Shown: positions 41,935-50,951, counted from the stretch's first letter. The stretch: 64,000 nt of DNA from G965267335 sp965267335 (GCA_965267335.1 OZ253953.1:1-64000), one strand, 5' to 3'. Made by a program: numbers and translations. Notes: generated from the sequence alone by a model not told the origin.

Positions 41935-43527
41935 TTAATTCTCTCGCGAAAGCATTTGATAAACCCCGTTGGTCCAACCAAATCCATCCTGAGTAGGGTA
42001 CTCTCCACCACCGGCCGTTTGTGTAGTATCTATGACGTTGTATTTCTCAACCAGTTTGTAAGTTCTTTTGTAAACCGCTTCATTGTATTGCAACCAACGT
42101 AGTTTTATTTCATTGGCCAAACTGTCGTAACCATAGTTTCTTAATCCCTGAATGGTGATCCATTGAAGAGGTGCCCAACCATTCGGAGCATCCCATTGCT
42201 CACCCGTATAATTTAAAGTGGTTACGACACCTCCCGGTTGTAAAAATTTTTCTTCGATTTTTAAAGTGACCTGTCTCGCCTGTTCCTGAGAGGCTACCCT
42301 AAAATACAATGGATACACTCCGGCCAGTGAGAGCACCTTACTTTGCTCGGCCTTCACGAAATCGTAATCCATATAGAAACTCTCAGAAGGACTCCAACAG
42401 AATCTATTTATAGCCTGCCTACGCCTGGCTGCCTTCTCCAGGTAGACAACCGAATCATCACTGCCTTTCAGGTAAAGAGAATGAGCAATCGTCTTTTCCA
42501 AATTATACAATAAGCAGTTTAAGTCTACCGGAACAAAATCAGTTGTATGAATGCTTTCCAAGGCATAATCACTTTCAGGTGTCAACCAACGACTGGAGAA
42601 ATCCCAGCCTGACTCAGCTGCTGCCCCGATGTGTTTGTAAATAACTCCTGCATATCTGGTTGTATCTTTACTGACCGTGGCAACATCTTCTCTGTAACTT
42701 TCTGGTCTCGGAGTGGAGTTGCTATCCCAATATCTATTCATTAACTCACCTTCTTGTAGTGCTAACACCCTCCTATGTAAACTCAACTGACCGTTTACCG
42801 GATTCTCTAACCTCGCTTCACCATCCATCCAGAACGCATACTCTTTCCTCAGTTGAGGCAAGTATTTCAAGTATATCGAATCACCTTTCGCCCTAGCCAA
42901 AAGCTCCACCATACAGGCAAAAAAAGGAGGCTGTGACCGTCCCAAATAATAGGTCCGGTTGCCATTGGGAATGAAGCCATACGTATCTATCAGATAGCTA
43001 AAATTATCCAACATATCTTCAACAATCTCAAGTCGCTCATCTACCACCAGACCAAGCATTGTAAAGTAGCTGTCCCAGTAATACACCTCACGGAATCGTC
43101 CGCCTGGTACAATATAAGGGTGGGGTAAGGAGATGAGTGTTCCGCTTAACCGCTTATCCGGGTCTCTTTGCAGATGTTCCCACAACCGTTGAATATGTTC
43201 ATTTATCTTAAGTGAATCGCTACCTAATTCCAACCGCTCCCCTGGTAGATAGAAATTATCATATATGAATTCTTTAATTGTGACTGGGTTTCGATCCTTT
43301 AACTGGTTATAACTCTGTTTGATGCTGTCAACACTAATTTTTGGAGTGCAATCGACAAAAGTCTTACTGTCTTCAAAAACATTCTTTTCCTGCACATCAT
43401 AGAAGAGTTCTTCATACAAATCTTCAGGTGAACCTACCTCAACCGTGTGACCAGTAAACTTCCGGTCCTTATTCTCTTCACAACTGAGCGCAACTAAAAG
43501 TATGGATATGGCCAGCGTTCGCATCAC
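41935..43527 (-). CDS. Trehalase (GH37) lipoprotein
   Basis: 530 residues. Lipoprotein signal ending LVALSC. Both trehalase signatures are present: PGGRFREVYYWDSYF (residues ~142-156) and QWDAPNGWAPLQW (~445-457). The enzyme splits alpha,alpha-trehalose into two glucose molecules in the periplasm or at the outer membrane. The lipobox is unusual compared with the soluble periplasmic TreA of enterobacteria. It stands alone, leftward, with 80 bp to the next gene. Confidence 0.93.
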   Translation of the reverse strand: MMRTLAISILLVALSCEENKDRKFTGHTVEVGSPEDLYEELFYDVQEKNVFEDSKTFVDCTPKISVDSIKQSYNQLKDRNPVTIKEFIYDNFYLPGERLELGSDSLKINEHIQRLWEHLQRDPDKRLSGTLISLPHPYIVPGGRFREVYYWDSYFTMLGLVVDERLEIVEDMLDNFSYLIDTYGFIPNGNRTYYLGRSQPPFFACMVELLARAKGDSIYLKYLPQLRKEYAFWMDGEARLENPVNGQLSLHRRVLALQEGELMNRYWDSNSTPRPESYREDVATVSKDTTRYAGVIYKHIGAAAESGWDFSSRWLTPESDYALESIHTTDFVPVDLNCLLYNLEKTIAHSLYLKGSDDSVVYLEKAARRRQAINRFCWSPSESFYMDYDFVKAEQSKVLSLAGVYPLYFRVASQEQARQVTLKIEEKFLQPGGVVTTLNYTGEQWDAPNGWAPLQWITIQGLRNYGYDSLANEIKLRWLQYNEAVYKRTYKLVEKYNVIDTTQTAGGGEYPTQDGFGWTNGVYQMLSREN

Positions 43528-43608
43528 AACCCAAAAGTTACAAAACCTTTGGAAGAATTCGAATGGTGTGGATTTAGGAAATCAAACTGGTTCAGCGCCA
43601 ATTAATTC

Positions 43609-44418
43609 CTAGAAAAAAGAATATTCCCACCTATCCCGCCAGGAATGTACAATTGTATAAATACGCTTTTCCTGAAATGAAAAATCTTTTGACGACAGCA
43701 CATAGTAGTGTCGAGCTGATCGAAAAACATAGTCCAGTAAATGATCATTATCGAAATAACCGCATAAAACCGGATATGTCTGATGCACCTTCAAGCTGGT
43801 AGCATTAGCTTTTAGTAGTTTCTCCACATCACTTGTCAAATCCTGAACGAAAGAATGCATACCGGACGTTGCCCTCCCATTCAATGTATCCGGCTTATGG
43901 TATGCGTACTCCGAAAATATACAGGTAACATAAATCCCATATTCAGTACATTCAAAGTCAAAGTTTTTCAACTCTATGGTGCCCGTCAGTTTGATATCGA
44001 TATAAGGACTCAGGTCACGGATAATTGGCTGTGTTAGCACTGGATAACTTTTATTGATGTGTGGGTAGGTATAGTTAAATTTTAATTGAGGCACGTATCT
44101 TTTCGACAAGGTATCGTCAAATCCGATTATCAGTGAAGCTCCATAGCCTACTCCGGGAAATGTATCTAATGACAGCTCATAGTAATCATTCATTTTCTCC
44201 TGAATAATCGCTTCACCGGGCTCTATGAGTACAAAATGCTGACGTTTTCCTCCATGTGAATTTTCTTCAAAGACCTGAGCATACCAATAAAGGCTAGTAT
44301 CAAATGTGACTGAATCAATGTATTGTGTTATTCTTATTATTTCTCTCGGCACCTGAGCGTTCAACTTATAGTCATGACTCCAAAGGAGTAGGAGTAGTAG
44401 TAGTAATTTCAGTTTCAT
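43609..44418 (-). CDS. Secreted protein of unknown function
   Basis: About 269 residues from ATG 44418, giving a signal sequence with a run of leucines (MKLKLLLLLLLLW). The mature part is rich in Tyr, Asp and Ser, with apparent beta strands and two Cys; no motif or family was recognised. The C-terminus ends with Trp and Phe residues (HSWRDRWEYSFF). It lies 80 bp upstream of the trehalase start, in the same orientation. Confidence 0.62.
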   Translation of the reverse strand: MKLKLLLLLLLLWSHDYKLNAQVPREIIRITQYIDSVTFDTSLYWYAQVFEENSHGGKRQHFVLIEPGEAIIQEKMNDYYELSLDTFPGVGYGASLIIGFDDTLSKRYVPQLKFNYTYPHINKSYPVLTQPIIRDLSPYIDIKLTGTIELKNFDFECTEYGIYVTCIFSEYAYHKPDTLNGRATSGMHSFVQDLTSDVEKLLKANATSLKVHQTYPVLCGYFDNDHLLDYVFRSARHYYVLSSKDFSFQEKRIYTIVHSWRDRWEYSFF

Positions 44419-44644
44419 CTGGTAGAGTAGTTTACCTACCAGGTGCAAATCCAAATAAAATTCCATAAACCAATTTGTGTGAAATTCCAGGTCTACGAAA
44501 TAGCACTACTTTTCACTAAGTATTTACACCTATAACCGGATAAGAACATTGCTAAATTTTTATCAAAAGCCACTAAAAAAGTCTCGCAAAACAAACAACT
44601 GTATTTTGGTGACGTAGAAAAGACAACTGCAATCTTAGAAACTG

Positions 44645-45292
44645 ATGAATCTCATTTCTCGACTATCTACAATCATCCTCAGCTGTTCTATTTTATCATG
44701 TAACCTGGAAGAAGAACCAGCTAAAGAACTTGATCCATTTGATAAAATCTGGTGTAACGGTAGCGTAGACATCAATCTCATACAAGGGACCACCAATGAA
44801 GTCGTAAGCACCACATTAAATGACTTTTCCTACGATGTAAGTAATGATCAACTCAACATCCAGGCAGGTAGTGGGAGTATAACGATTGCCATTGAGGATA
44901 TTGAATCAATCTGGTGCCAATCCTGTGATATTACGGCATTGGAAACAATCACACTGGATGACTTGTCAATTTACATCCACGCAGGATCATTGAACGCACT
45001 TGACTTAATTATATCAGATACATTGGATTGTGAGTTTGATAATATGGGAATCTACACGATAAAAGGAAGCTCCCCATATGTAAGTTTCAGCATGACAAAC
45101 AATGCGCAACTCGAAGCCTATGATTTTATAGGAGATACTGTTGAGGTTAGTGTTACATCGAAAGAAGCTCACGTACACGCCACCTCTTTATTAACAGGCT
45201 CCATCCATGGACATTCTGATCTTATCTATAAAGGCAATCCGGACTCCGTCAATGTAAATACTTTCGGGACCGGAGAAGCCATACCTTATTAA
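44645..45292 (+). CDS. Lipoprotein with GIN-like beta domain (DUF2807-type)
   Basis: 215 residues. Lipoprotein signal ending SILSC, then a repetitive beta region (DFSYDVSNDQLNIQAGSGSI, LDDLSIYIHAGSLNALDLII) similar in rhythm to the head-GIN (DUF2807) family of Bacteroidota surface proteins, which form a beta-solenoid. The Asp/Asn/Ser pattern is typical. Role probably structural or adhesive. Assignment rests on the repeat pattern and is moderate. Confidence 0.65.
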   Translation: MNLISRLSTIILSCSILSCNLEEEPAKELDPFDKIWCNGSVDINLIQGTTNEVVSTTLNDFSYDVSNDQLNIQAGSGSITIAIEDIESIWCQSCDITALETITLDDLSIYIHAGSLNALDLIISDTLDCEFDNMGIYTIKGSSPYVSFSMTNNAQLEAYDFIGDTVEVSVTSKEAHVHATSLLTGSIHGHSDLIYKGNPDSVNVNTFGTGEAIPY

Positions 45293-45380
45293 TTTGAAAT
45301 CAACACCACCTTCTTGACTTTTATCAATCGACTAAACAAAGTCATGAACATATCTTGCTGCATACCAACTTTTTTGAATT

Positions 45381-46214
45381 ATGGATATGCAGATAAACAT
45401 TCTTATTGGCTTTGCCATCGGCCTGATGATTCTAGAAATTGTCCTTGACCTCATGTACAAGAAAGGGTTCTATAACCGTTGTGACACCATCAAAAATCTC
45501 TTTCTGGGTCTCACTGCATTATTTTCGAGGCTCTCTGTGTATACTCTAAAAATCAGCTGTTTCGTTTACTTCAGTCAGTTTGCACCATTACAATTGCCGC
45601 TCAATTGGATCACCTATCTGGTTGGTTTTTTCTTGTATGATTTGATTACATATTTCTTCCATAGATTGGGCCACGAGAGTAGATTCTTTTGGGCGGCACA
45701 TGTAAACCATCACTCTTCAGAAGAGTTTAACTACTCTGTTGCCCTTCGAAATCCGATGGTAAACGGGTTCTACAAATTTATTTTTTGGACACCGATTGTA
45801 TTACTGGGCTTTCCTCCCGAGGTGATTCTGCTGAATGATATAGTAGCTGCTTACTACGGTGCCATAATCCATACCAAAATGATCCGAAACTTTGGAATCC
45901 TTGATCATGTGCTCAATAGCCCAAGCCACCACCGGGTACACCATGCCTGTAACGATAAATATCTTGACAAAAACTATTCACAGGTGCTTATTATATGGGA
46001 TAAATTATTTGGCACATTTCAAATGGAAGAAGAGGAACCACAATTTGGAATTACTAAAAAACTGAAGACTAACAATCCATTCAAATTGATCTTTCATGAG
46101 TTTGTAGATATGGGCAAGGATGTAAGAAAGGCCAGGTCGATTAAAGAAGGGTGGTTTCTGATTTTTGGATCACCTTCACAGATTGAATCATACAAAAAGA
46201 AACATGATTTCTAG
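45381..46214 (+). CDS. Fatty acid hydroxylase / sterol desaturase-family protein
   Basis: 277 residues with about five spans and the His clusters HRLGH, HVNHHS and HRVHHACN that bind the di-iron centre. It is a distant paralogue of the protein at 16274; both lack a recognised substrate-specific motif. The gene's stop shares four bases (CTAG) with the convergent stop at 46211. Confidence 0.88.
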   Translation: MDMQINILIGFAIGLMILEIVLDLMYKKGFYNRCDTIKNLFLGLTALFSRLSVYTLKISCFVYFSQFAPLQLPLNWITYLVGFFLYDLITYFFHRLGHESRFFWAAHVNHHSSEEFNYSVALRNPMVNGFYKFIFWTPIVLLGFPPEVILLNDIVAAYYGAIIHTKMIRNFGILDHVLNSPSHHRVHHACNDKYLDKNYSQVLIIWDKLFGTFQMEEEEPQFGITKKLKTNNPFKLIFHEFVDMGKDVRKARSIKEGWFLIFGSPSQIESYKKKHDF

Positions 46215-46681
46215 CGTTTCTCTAGTCGATTCATCATTTCAGCTATCCTGGAAATCTTTGTTTCGTCTTTCTTGGCTTCATATATCCAATCGATAAACCC
46301 TTTCCTTTCACCTTCCGTCAGATTCATAAAAGCATCGAAAATTTTTGGTGACTCAGTTTGAAAACACTCCATAAGCTCATCAGGAATTTTCATTGGGTCC
46401 TCGTCTGCATATAAAATAATATGGACCGTATCTCCGGCTTCTTTCTTGATCTTCTTTCTAATAGCTGCTTTTACAGGAAGAAACAGTTTACCGTTACCCA
46501 TAGGCATGAGTTTGTAATTATTCAATTCATAACCATCAACGCTGCCTTTGACTATTACCCAACCGAAAGGGTTAGTTTTATTCTGGACGACCTCAGGTAT
46601 TGCCGCATAGGTCCATCCTCCTTTTCCGGGATACTTTTCCAGGAGATAATTTTTGTCCACCAGTGGCTTTTCTTCTGACAT
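46211..46681 (-). CDS. DUF1905/YdeI-type protein
   Basis: 156 residues. The first ~85 residues (GWTYAAIPEVVQ ... GNGKLFLPVKAAIRKKIKKE) fit DUF1905 and the last ~60 (KIFDAFMNLTEGERKGFIDW) the YdeI/OmpD-associated family, a common fusion in Bacteroidota. YdeI-like proteins have been linked to bacteriocin and stress resistance; the mechanism is unknown. Last gene of a leftward set (47523-46211) with a VOC protein and a membrane protein. Confidence 0.88.
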   Translation of the reverse strand: MSEEKPLVDKNYLLEKYPGKGGWTYAAIPEVVQNKTNPFGWVIVKGSVDGYELNNYKLMPMGNGKLFLPVKAAIRKKIKKEAGDTVHIILYADEDPMKIPDELMECFQTESPKIFDAFMNLTEGERKGFIDWIYEAKKDETKISRIAEMMNRLEKR

Positions 46682-46715
46682 ATTGATTGATCTACAAAGT
46701 GTATTAGCTTACTCT

Positions 46716-47078
46716 TCAGGGCGGGTTCTTTCTATTTTGACCTGCGTGGTAGAGCACAATATGATTGCCATCCGGGTCCTCGAGGTGCGCTTCTCTCCAG
46801 CGCCAGTCCTGATCTTGTGGGTCGGATTGAAATAAAATTTCCTTCTCCTTTAAAACCCGAACCTTGTCATCCAGGTTGTCACATTCAAAATAAATATAAG
46901 TGCTATCGTCTGGCTCCACTTCTGAATAAATGACCGAAAAAGTTGAATCTCCGTCCGGACACTCAAAACGAACGTAGTGAGGCAAGGAATCCACAATCAG
47001 GCGAAGTCCTAACTTCTGATAGAATTTTACAGATTCGTAAAGATCTCTGGAAGTAACGGTGACTTGATTAAGATTCAC
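46716..47078 (-). CDS. VOC-superfamily (glyoxalase/dioxygenase-like) protein
   Basis: 120 residues in a single betaalphabetabetabeta pair: QVTVTSRDLYESVKFYQKLGL at the start and EAHLEDPDGNHIVLYHAGQN at the end, typical of the VOC fold. A metal-ligand Glu (WREAHLEDPDG) is present; the early ligand is unclear. GTG start: the upstream AGGAG touches the start codon, so it is not a spaced ribosome-binding site. Likely small-molecule binding or modification; role unknown. Confidence 0.85.
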   Translation of the reverse strand: MNLNQVTVTSRDLYESVKFYQKLGLRLIVDSLPHYVRFECPDGDSTFSVIYSEVEPDDSTYIYFECDNLDDKVRVLKEKEILFQSDPQDQDWRWREAHLEDPDGNHIVLYHAGQNRKNPP

Positions 47079-47088
47079 CTCCTATTAT

Positions 47089-47523
47089 TTAGTGAAACGT
47101 CAATACGGCTAATGTAACGATAGCAATGCCAATAACGAAGGTCAGCTTCCCCAGGGTCTCGATTTTCTTCAGGTACAACTCTGCATCCCCTTTCTTTGCT
47201 TTCTTAGCATTAGAACTGATCATCCCAATAAGCCCACCTAAAATAACAAAGAGAATCAGCTTGGTGATAAACAAAGGCATATGCGTAATAATACTCCAGT
47301 ACGGAGTAGCCAAAAATCCGCCCGAGAGGAGAAGTAAAACAAGACCAATGTGTCCCATCTTTGCTAATGCCATCGTTCTCAAGGTGAACTTCGTTCTTTC
47401 GGCAGGTTCCAGTTTTTGGCTTGCGATACCCAAAAACATAAATGCAAAACTTGTTCCAAGGCCCATAGTAATCCCGATGATGTGAATAATTAAGGCAATG
47501 TCTCTGGCGATAACAGAATCCAT
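47089..47523 (-). CDS. Four-span membrane protein
   Basis: 144 residues with four hydrophobic helices. The first contains ALIIHIIGITMGLGTS; a conserved His and Gly pattern here resembles small CopD/DUF2269-like proteins but the match is weak. A Lys-rich loop (KKAKKGDAEL) separates the last two spans. Leads the leftward group of 47523 to 46211. No function can be proposed. Confidence 0.7.
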   Translation of the reverse strand: MDSVIARDIALIIHIIGITMGLGTSFAFMFLGIASQKLEPAERTKFTLRTMALAKMGHIGLVLLLLSGGFLATPYWSIITHMPLFITKLILFVILGGLIGMISSNAKKAKKGDAELYLKKIETLGKLTFVIGIAIVTLAVLTFH

Positions 47524-47595
47524 AGTGTTAATTCTTTAGGTTAATTTGAGTCGAAAATAAACAAAAATCCTGAATTAGATATTAATACCTTCAGC

Positions 47596-48081
47596 TCAGG
47601 ATTGAATTTGAACAAGCAATTTTTCCAGACGTTCAACCGTCTGCTGTGCTCCTTCTATAGCGCCAAACTCTTTGATCACTCGTTCAAGTATTTTCTCTGA
47701 TGGAAATACCATAGTTTGTACGAAATGAGTTGATGAATTTACTTCTTGTAATGTAATAACGACATGAAATGATATGCCTTCGGTAATATCTTCTCCTCCC
47801 TGATCAAACTCAATTAAATTAGGTGCTTCTATTTTGGTGTATTTTACAATATTTGGATAATCGATTCCATCAGGACCATGCATTGTAAAAAGCCACTTTC
47901 CACCTTCCCTAAAATTCATCTCGTGAGTGGTTATGGTAAATCCCTCAGGACCAAACCAGTTAGCCAAATGCTCCGGATCACTAAATACATCAAATACCAG
48001 ATCGATAGGAGCATCCAGTATACGCTCAAATTTTATCTCTTTTGCTGATGTTGTTAAGTTCAAATCTGACTTTGTTTCCAT
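47596..48081 (-). CDS. AHSA1-type SRPBCC protein
   Basis: 161 residues with ERILDAPIDLVFDVFSDPEHLANWFGPEGF, the family's hallmark start of the SRPBCC cavity fold, and FRPG-like HEMNFREGGKWLFTMHGPDG. It follows the ArsR gene at 48084 by 2 bp and should be co-transcribed with it. This repeats, in reverse order, the ArsR-AHSA1 pairing at 38419-39161. Confidence 0.92.
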   Translation of the reverse strand: METKSDLNLTTSAKEIKFERILDAPIDLVFDVFSDPEHLANWFGPEGFTITTHEMNFREGGKWLFTMHGPDGIDYPNIVKYTKIEAPNLIEFDQGGEDITEGISFHVVITLQEVNSSTHFVQTMVFPSEKILERVIKEFGAIEGAQQTVERLEKLLVQIQS

Positions 48082-48083
48082 TG

Positions 48084-48404
48084 TTATTTCTTTTTAGCCT
48101 GTAATTTTTCCAGATAATTTTCTAAAGAATCGAGACGACTCTCCATTTGCTTCTTAAACTGAGCCACCCAATCAATAACCTCCGTGAGCGGAGCCAATTC
48201 TGCTTCACAATAACGCTCCCGTCCCTGTTGATTAATAGTTACCAACCCACACTCTGTCAGTATTTTAATATGTTTTGAAATGGCAGGACGGCTGACCTCA
48301 AAATGTTCGGCCACCGCATTGAGGTTCATAGACTTATTCGCTACCAGATTGATAATCTCTCTCCTAGTTGGATCGGCAATAGCCTGAAATACGTCTCTTC
48401 TCAT
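48084..48404 (-). CDS. ArsR-family transcription regulator
   Basis: 106 residues: FQAIADPTRREIINLVANKS, recognition helix near EVSRPAISKHIKILTECGL, and GRERYCEAELAPL, closely similar to the ArsR at 38826 and lacking metal ligands. It lies before an AHSA1 gene and has a double inverted-repeat operator GTAAC-N6-GTTAC type (48410-48453) directly upstream, with the nearer site 5 bp from the ATG. Confidence 0.93.
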   Translation of the reverse strand: MRRDVFQAIADPTRREIINLVANKSMNLNAVAEHFEVSRPAISKHIKILTECGLVTINQQGRERYCEAELAPLTEVIDWVAQFKKQMESRLDSLENYLEKLQAKKK

Positions 48405-48409
48405 AAATA

Positions 48410-48453
48410 TGTCACCGTTTGGTTACAAATATATATGTAACCATTTAGTTACA
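48410..48453. promoter_or_regulatory. Two ArsR-type operators upstream of the second ArsR gene
   Basis: TGTCAC-N6-GTTACA at 48410-48427 (one imperfect base) and the perfect TGTAAC-CATTTA-GTTACA at 48436-48453. Centres are 26 bp apart. Same half-site plus 6-bp spacer geometry as the GCAAC-N6-GTTGC operators, with a single base changed (G/C to T/A next to AAC). Confidence 0.75.
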
Positions 48454-48473
48454 CAATTAATTTTTAAGAAAAA

Positions 48474-48881
48474 TCATGGAACCCTTTTCAACTTTGGAAA
48501 CTGAAGTACCCTAATTGTTTCAATGAGATCTTGGCTAAAAACACCCGTTAACGTCCTGATTTCGGTTATGGCACTGTCTTCAGTAAGCTCATAAAAGAAC
48601 GTTATATTCGTATCTACTTCCACTCTTGGAGGAAATAACAAAAAGGGAGGTGCTTTCATATGGTCTACATGAAGTACCAGGGAATCAGTTGTTTCAGAAT
48701 AGGTTCCTGTGTAGACCACAAGACCCATGGGACTCCAGTTGTTCCTTTCAAATTTGCTCTCTGGATAAAGAACAACTTCCTGACCTGTCTCCAAAAAACA
48801 TACCCGGTATACTCTTATAGTTTGCCCGGGAATAAATGCCAACAAAGGAACAATCAATAGAACGGCTTTAATTATTTTCAT
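48474..48881 (-). CDS. Small secreted beta-rich protein
   Basis: 135 residues with a signal sequence (MKIIKAVLLIVPLLAFIPGQ). The mature domain has short strands (IRVYRVCFLETGQEVVLYPESKF) and ends with VLQFPKLKRVP. A small beta barrel or lipocalin-like fold is possible; no family recognised. It is on its own between the ArsR promoter and the next leftward genes. Confidence 0.6.
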   Translation of the reverse strand: MKIIKAVLLIVPLLAFIPGQTIRVYRVCFLETGQEVVLYPESKFERNNWSPMGLVVYTGTYSETTDSLVLHVDHMKAPPFLLFPPRVEVDTNITFFYELTEDSAITEIRTLTGVFSQDLIETIRVLQFPKLKRVP

Positions 48882-48918
48882 GACGACTCTATAACGTCAT
48901 GACCCATTATTCATTTTA

Positions 48919-49236
48919 TTAAAACTCACCCCGCGCCCATTTTTCATTCAGCTCTAAAAACTTTTCCCGAGGCTGACAGGTTTTCCAATTAATGCCATTC
49001 CTCTTACATATGGTTATATGAAAAATCAATCCGATTAGCGTGTGGCCAATGATGAAGAACAAAGCATAGTGATCCACCCACAGGATAAGACTAATGCTTA
49101 CCGTGTGATAAAAGAAGAATTTTCCGAATTGTTTCCATTTAGGGCGAACGAACTTTCCACTATGTGCATACGCGAGCAACCACAATGCAAATGCTAAAAC
49201 CAAGTAAAGTATCTGATGTGCTTCAATGTTGCTCAC
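48919..49236 (-). CDS. Small membrane protein with three spans
   Basis: 105 residues. Three hydrophobic stretches (ILYLVLAFALWLLAYAHSG, FFFYHTVSISLILWVD, IGHTLIGLIFHITI) and a charged tail (TCQPREKFLELNEKWARGEF). The GTG start at 49236 lies within the last codons of an upstream 57-residue gene (14-bp overlap), so translation is coupled. Function unknown; the His residues in the spans (YHTVS, DHYAL, GHTL) are notable but not assignable. Confidence 0.6.
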   Translation of the reverse strand: MSNIEAHQILYLVLAFALWLLAYAHSGKFVRPKWKQFGKFFFYHTVSISLILWVDHYALFFIIGHTLIGLIFHITICKRNGINWKTCQPREKFLELNEKWARGEF

Positions 49237-49396
49237 CGGACTTGTACTCAGAAGTCATTTCGATTTTCGGTTTCTCGAAGTTGCTAGGGTGTTCGGTAAT
49301 AGACATCCGTGAATCCGAAGTTCTCCAGATTCTAATTGCTCGCTTTATGAGAACAATTCCAAAAATGAATAATGTTGAAAAAATAATGGCTGTCAT
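49223..49396 (-). CDS. Small single-span protein overlapping the next gene
   Basis: 57 residues, read by eye: begins MTAIIFSTLFIFGIVLIKRA, a single membrane helix with positive residues after it (RAIRIWR), then a hydrophilic tail ending KIEMTSEYKSGEQH. It overlaps the start of the three-span gene by 14 bp and shares its direction, which supports it as a real gene. Too short for a firm family call. Confidence 0.55.
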   Translation of the reverse strand: MTAIIFSTLFIFGIVLIKRAIRIWRTSDSRMSITEHPSNFEKPKIEMTSEYKSGEQH

Positions 49397-49444
49397 ACAT
49401 TTATATATACAAAAAATGGGCCAAATGTAACTGGCAACAGCCTG

Positions 49445-50332
49445 TCAGTTGAATTTTTTATACCTACTTAACTCTCTGTTGATGAATACATTAAATTTAT
49501 TCGGCAAATCAAGTTCGATTACGGTAAACTGAGTGGTTATGGGATGAACAAACTCCAATTTCACTGCTACCAAAAACAACCCCTTATTTCTAATATGTTG
49601 TCCGGTGGTTCTATAAATTGTATCTCCCATAATGGGATGATTAATGCCACTCAAATGTCTTCTGATCTGGTGCGTACGACCCGTAACCGGAAGCAGTTCA
49701 ACAAGCGACAGTGTACTATTGGTAAGGGAGGGTATTTGTCTTATTGTCTTGTATCTGGTTTTTGCTGGCAATCCATCTACTGGTTCTTCGATAATGCCTG
49801 ACTTCGCAGTCTGACCAATAACGAGTGCCACATATGTTTTCTGTATCTCTTTCTTCTCAAATAGTAAACCCAGTTCTTTTAAAGCTGCTTTTGTTTTTGC
49901 AATAACCAATAGTCCACTGGTAGGATTATCCAGCCGATGTACTGGGCGAGGCCACTTCAATGCATCAGTAGTTTCGGGAGGTATAATCTGCCCGATAATT
50001 GCGTTCTGAATCGTGCGGTATTCATTGCCACTTACCGATATTCCTGCTGGTTTATTAATCACCGCCAGAAACTCATCTTCATAAATTACTTCAAGCAGAA
50101 GATCATAAGCCTTTGGCGGAGTCTCCTCCAGATCATAGAGCGTGACATGATCCCCATTTACAACCCAGGTGGCGCTAGCCGCAACTTCATTATTTACGGC
50201 AAAGGCTCCCTTTTTAATTTGTTTTTTGATTGCTGACCGAGAGGGGATATATTCTTTGAAATGATTTAATGCAAAATCACCGATACGCACTTTTTCATCA
50301 GTTTCAGCGACAACCGTTAATAATTCAATCAT
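49445..50332 (-). CDS. RluA-family pseudouridine synthase
   Basis: 295 residues. An N-terminal S4 domain (~15-70; SRSAIKKQIKKGAFAVNN) is followed by the RluA catalytic domain with HRLDNPTSGLLVIAK, whose Asp is the nucleophile, and RTHQIRRHLSGINHPIMGD. It isomerises specific uridines in rRNA or tRNA; the target is unresolved among RluA/RluC/RluD-type enzymes. Its start overlaps the stop of the DinB gene by 8 bp, so the two probably share a transcript. Confidence 0.9.
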   Translation of the reverse strand: MIELLTVVAETDEKVRIGDFALNHFKEYIPSRSAIKKQIKKGAFAVNNEVAASATWVVNGDHVTLYDLEETPPKAYDLLLEVIYEDEFLAVINKPAGISVSGNEYRTIQNAIIGQIIPPETTDALKWPRPVHRLDNPTSGLLVIAKTKAALKELGLLFEKKEIQKTYVALVIGQTAKSGIIEEPVDGLPAKTRYKTIRQIPSLTNSTLSLVELLPVTGRTHQIRRHLSGINHPIMGDTIYRTTGQHIRNKGLFLVAVKLEFVHPITTQFTVIELDLPNKFNVFINRELSRYKKFN

Positions 50333-50903
50333 CTGAATTTTTCAGAAACTCATCGGTAAAATGTTGTTTAGATTTTTCCTTAGAGAACTTTTCGGAATTG
50401 TACACTTTTGAGTCTCCCTTAGGAATTGAAAGCGACTTCCAGTTATTATCTGTAGCCATCTTTCCAAGAAACACAATTTGACCAACGTGGTAGGAATAGT
50501 GAGCAAGTTGCCGGTTAATTGCTTCAACGACCGAGTGGCCTTGATTTCTGATAAAAACTTCTTTTTGTAAATCGTCTTCGGTCAATGGATTAATTGCCTG
50601 AAACAGGCAGGCCCAACCTTCTTCCCATTTATCGAGCATATCGCCTCGGGTTTGAATATCATTCTCAAACTCCCCGTCACGGTCCCTACTTTCCTTTTCA
50701 CCATCTGTTGTTAAAAAATCAGTCCAGCGCGACAGCATATTACCCCAAAGATGTTTGACGATTGTCGCTACGCTATTGCTGTCTTCGTTGTATTGCCAAA
50801 AGAGTTGCTCATCACTCATTTGGTCGAAGGTCTTCTCACCAAGCAGCTTGTAGAACTCAAATTGTTTGCGGATACTGTCGAGGTAATCAGTCATAAAGCT
50901 CAT
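50325..50903 (-). CDS. DinB-superfamily protein (DUF1572-type)
   Basis: 192 residues with the signature YNEDSNSVATIVKHLWGNMLSRW near residue 40-60 and a third His in LAHYSYHVGQIVFLGK. The longer C-terminal extension and N-terminal YLDSIRKQFEFYKLLG fit DUF1572, the damage-inducible DinB/metal-binding family. A pair of GCAAC/GTTGC half-sites with 19 bp spacing lies at 50908-50939 upstream. Confidence 0.88.
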   Translation of the reverse strand: MSFMTDYLDSIRKQFEFYKLLGEKTFDQMSDEQLFWQYNEDSNSVATIVKHLWGNMLSRWTDFLTTDGEKESRDRDGEFENDIQTRGDMLDKWEEGWACLFQAINPLTEDDLQKEVFIRNQGHSVVEAINRQLAHYSYHVGQIVFLGKMATDNNWKSLSIPKGDSKVYNSEKFSKEKSKQHFTDEFLKNSDD

Positions 50904-50951
50904 CTTATTGCAACACTCTACGTGAATACAATAGTTGCATCAATATAGTTC

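Noticed and set aside
47069..47084. AGGAGG ahead of the VOC gene as an unusual Shine-Dalgarno
   Set aside because: It overlaps the GTG start with no spacing, so it cannot act as a normal ribosome-binding site for that start.
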